A stretch of 64,000 nt of DNA from Bacillota bacterium (GTDB lineage Bacteria; Bacillota; Clostridia; Acetivibrionales; DTU013). The DNA lies in assembly GCA_023439545.1 (NCBI GenBank), contig JAEXNT010000072.1:1-64000 (forward strand). Reading direction: 5' to 3'. The notes beneath the pieces were generated by a model, which did not search any database, was not told the origin of the DNA, and saw only the letters and a program-made list of their open reading frames with translations. This document shows, piece after piece, positions 63,072 through 64,000 of the stretch; positions within the stretch are counted from its first letter, which is position 1, and every line of letters starts with the position of its first letter. The position numbers and the translations under genes are program-made.

Positions 63072-64000
63072 ATGTCCCGATATATTCCTAATACTGAGGA
63101 AGACCGGGCTCAGATGCTGGCTTCGATCGAGCTTACGGATACGGAGGAGCTCTTTTCGGATATTCCTGAGAATTTAAGATACAAGGGAAGGCTGGACCTT
63201 CCGGAAGGTATGTCGGAGCTCGAGCTCGCTTTACATATGAAGGCGCTTGCACGCAAAAATGTGAATACGGATGAGTATGCCTGTTTTCTCGGAGCCGGCG
63301 CCTATGACCATTTCATACCCTCCATAGTCGGGCATGTCATTTCCAAACCTGAGTTTTATACGGCTTATACTCCTTACCAGCCTGAGATAAGCCAGGGGAT
63401 GCTGCAGGCCATATTCGAATATCAGACGATGATCTGCCGGCTCACCGCCATGGATGTTTCAAATGCTTCGATGTACGACGGCGCCACGGCTCTTGCGGAA
63501 GCGGCGCTAATGGCAGTGCGCTCCGCAGGGCGAAGCGGCGTGCTGTTGTCAACGGGCGTTCATCCCGAGTTCAGGGAGGTTCTGAAGACATACTCTAAAT
63601 TCAACGGTATAAAAATAACGGAGATTGGATTGACCGGTGAAATTACCGATACCGGCAGGCTGAAAACGGTGCTTTCGGACGAAAGCCCGGATGGCTTTGC
63701 CGCGGTGATCGTACAGTCCCCAAATTTCTATGGGTACGTCGAGGATATGAAACAGATCTCGGAATTGGCTGCCAAAAACAACGCACTTTCGATAGCCTGT
63801 GTCGATCCCATATCGCTTGCCTTGTTGAAGCCGCCGGGGGAATGCGGCGTCGATATTGTTGCGGGCGAAGGGCAACCACTCGGAAACCCGCTTGATTTCG
63901 GCGGTCCTTACCTTGGTTTTCTGGCAGCAAAAAAAGAGCTTGCCAGAAAAATGCCTGGCAGGATTGTAGGCCAGACCACTGATCACGAGGGCAGAAGAGG
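63072..64000 (+). CDS. gcvPA: glycine dehydrogenase (decarboxylating) subunit 1, 3' cut by window
   Basis: Reads M-S-R-Y-I-P-N-T-E-E-D from ATG 63072, two bases after the gcvH stop. It shows ACFLGAGAYDHFIPSIVGHV, YTAYTPYQPEISQGMLQAIF and MYDGATALAEAALMAVR, the N-terminal P-protein subunit of the split type. About 309 of roughly 440-450 codons are inside the window. It pairs with GcvPB, expected just beyond, to decarboxylate glycine with pyridoxal phosphate. Confidence 0.95.
   Translation, partial: MSRYIPNTEEDRAQMLASIELTDTEELFSDIPENLRYKGRLDLPEGMSELELALHMKALARKNVNTDEYACFLGAGAYDHFIPSIVGHVISKPEFYTAYTPYQPEISQGMLQAIFEYQTMICRLTAMDVSNASMYDGATALAEAALMAVRSAGRSGVLLSTGVHPEFREVLKTYSKFNGIKITEIGLTGEITDTGRLKTVLSDESPDGFAAVIVQSPNFYGYVEDMKQISELAAKNNALSIACVDPISLALLKPPGECGVDIVAGEGQPLGNPLDFGGPYLGFLAAKKELARKMPGRIVGQTTDHEGRR

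Overview
The window reads as chromosomal DNA of an anaerobic, endospore-forming member of the Clostridia (Firmicutes). The spore genes are an alpha/beta small acid-soluble spore protein, a YtxC-type protein and two CotS-family proteins. Clostridial Ogg, an anaerobic sulfatase-maturating radical SAM enzyme, a T-box leader, a glycine riboswitch and strong GGAGG ribosome-binding sites point the same way. No rRNA, tRNA or CRISPR array was seen. The first gene (6-phosphofructokinase) and the last (gcvPA) are cut by the window edges.

Layout. 1-6.1 kb is core-like: PFK, an LTA-synthase-like enzyme, a Nudix protein, YigZ, a CoA-binding protein, an orphan histidine kinase and YebC. 6.3-9.9 kb is an LplB/YtcP/LplA-type sugar ABC transporter. 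10-19.5 kb holds small spore and membrane proteins, a GME-fold protein, YtxC, a P-loop/Asp23 fusion, an iron alcohol dehydrogenase, DUF4397 and DUF6062 proteins, Ogg and a DUF3343 protein. 19.6-20.5 kb has a strong promoter and terminator around a probable large structured RNA, then a truncated group II intron and a decayed nagB.

20.6-41.1 kb looks like an accessory island. It carries two CHR (chromate-type) transporter halves, a SulP transporter, a ROK regulator, a sulfatase-maturating enzyme and a LacI regulator with two operators. These are followed by a second sugar ABC transporter, two cytosolic sulfatases, an ADP-ribosylglycohydrolase-fold protein with a C-terminal extension, ribokinase and a zinc alcohol dehydrogenase. 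Its right part is a graveyard of fused remnants: ADH'-sulfatase', rbsD'-rbsK', and an IS200-type tnpA' beside the tail of a solute-binding protein. I infer import and intracellular desulfation of a sulfated, possibly ribose-containing compound, with the anion transporters handling released sulfate.

41.2-48.5 kb holds a PH-like membrane protein, a frameshifted mazF remnant, a beta-propeller-like protein, a holin-family protein and a T-box-controlled cysE-cysS pair. 48.6-59.6 kb is a minus-strand cluster that appears to build a spore-surface glycan or coat layer. It contains an amphi-Trp protein, two CotS kinase-like proteins, GT4, UDP-glucose dehydrogenase, an epimerase-GT4-GT4 triple fusion, a GT2 and a long heptad-repeat protein. 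59.7-64 kb is lplA followed by a tandem glycine riboswitch and gcvT-gcvH-gcvPA.

Several repeat families are scattered through the intergenic spaces: two related copies of a ~190-bp palindromic element, a small hairpin family with a TCGATG loop, a 20-bp identical motif pair, a cluster of nested hairpins at 43.9-44.1 kb and a 19-bp tandem repeat before the glycine riboswitch. All family assignments were made by reading the sequence; no database search was possible.
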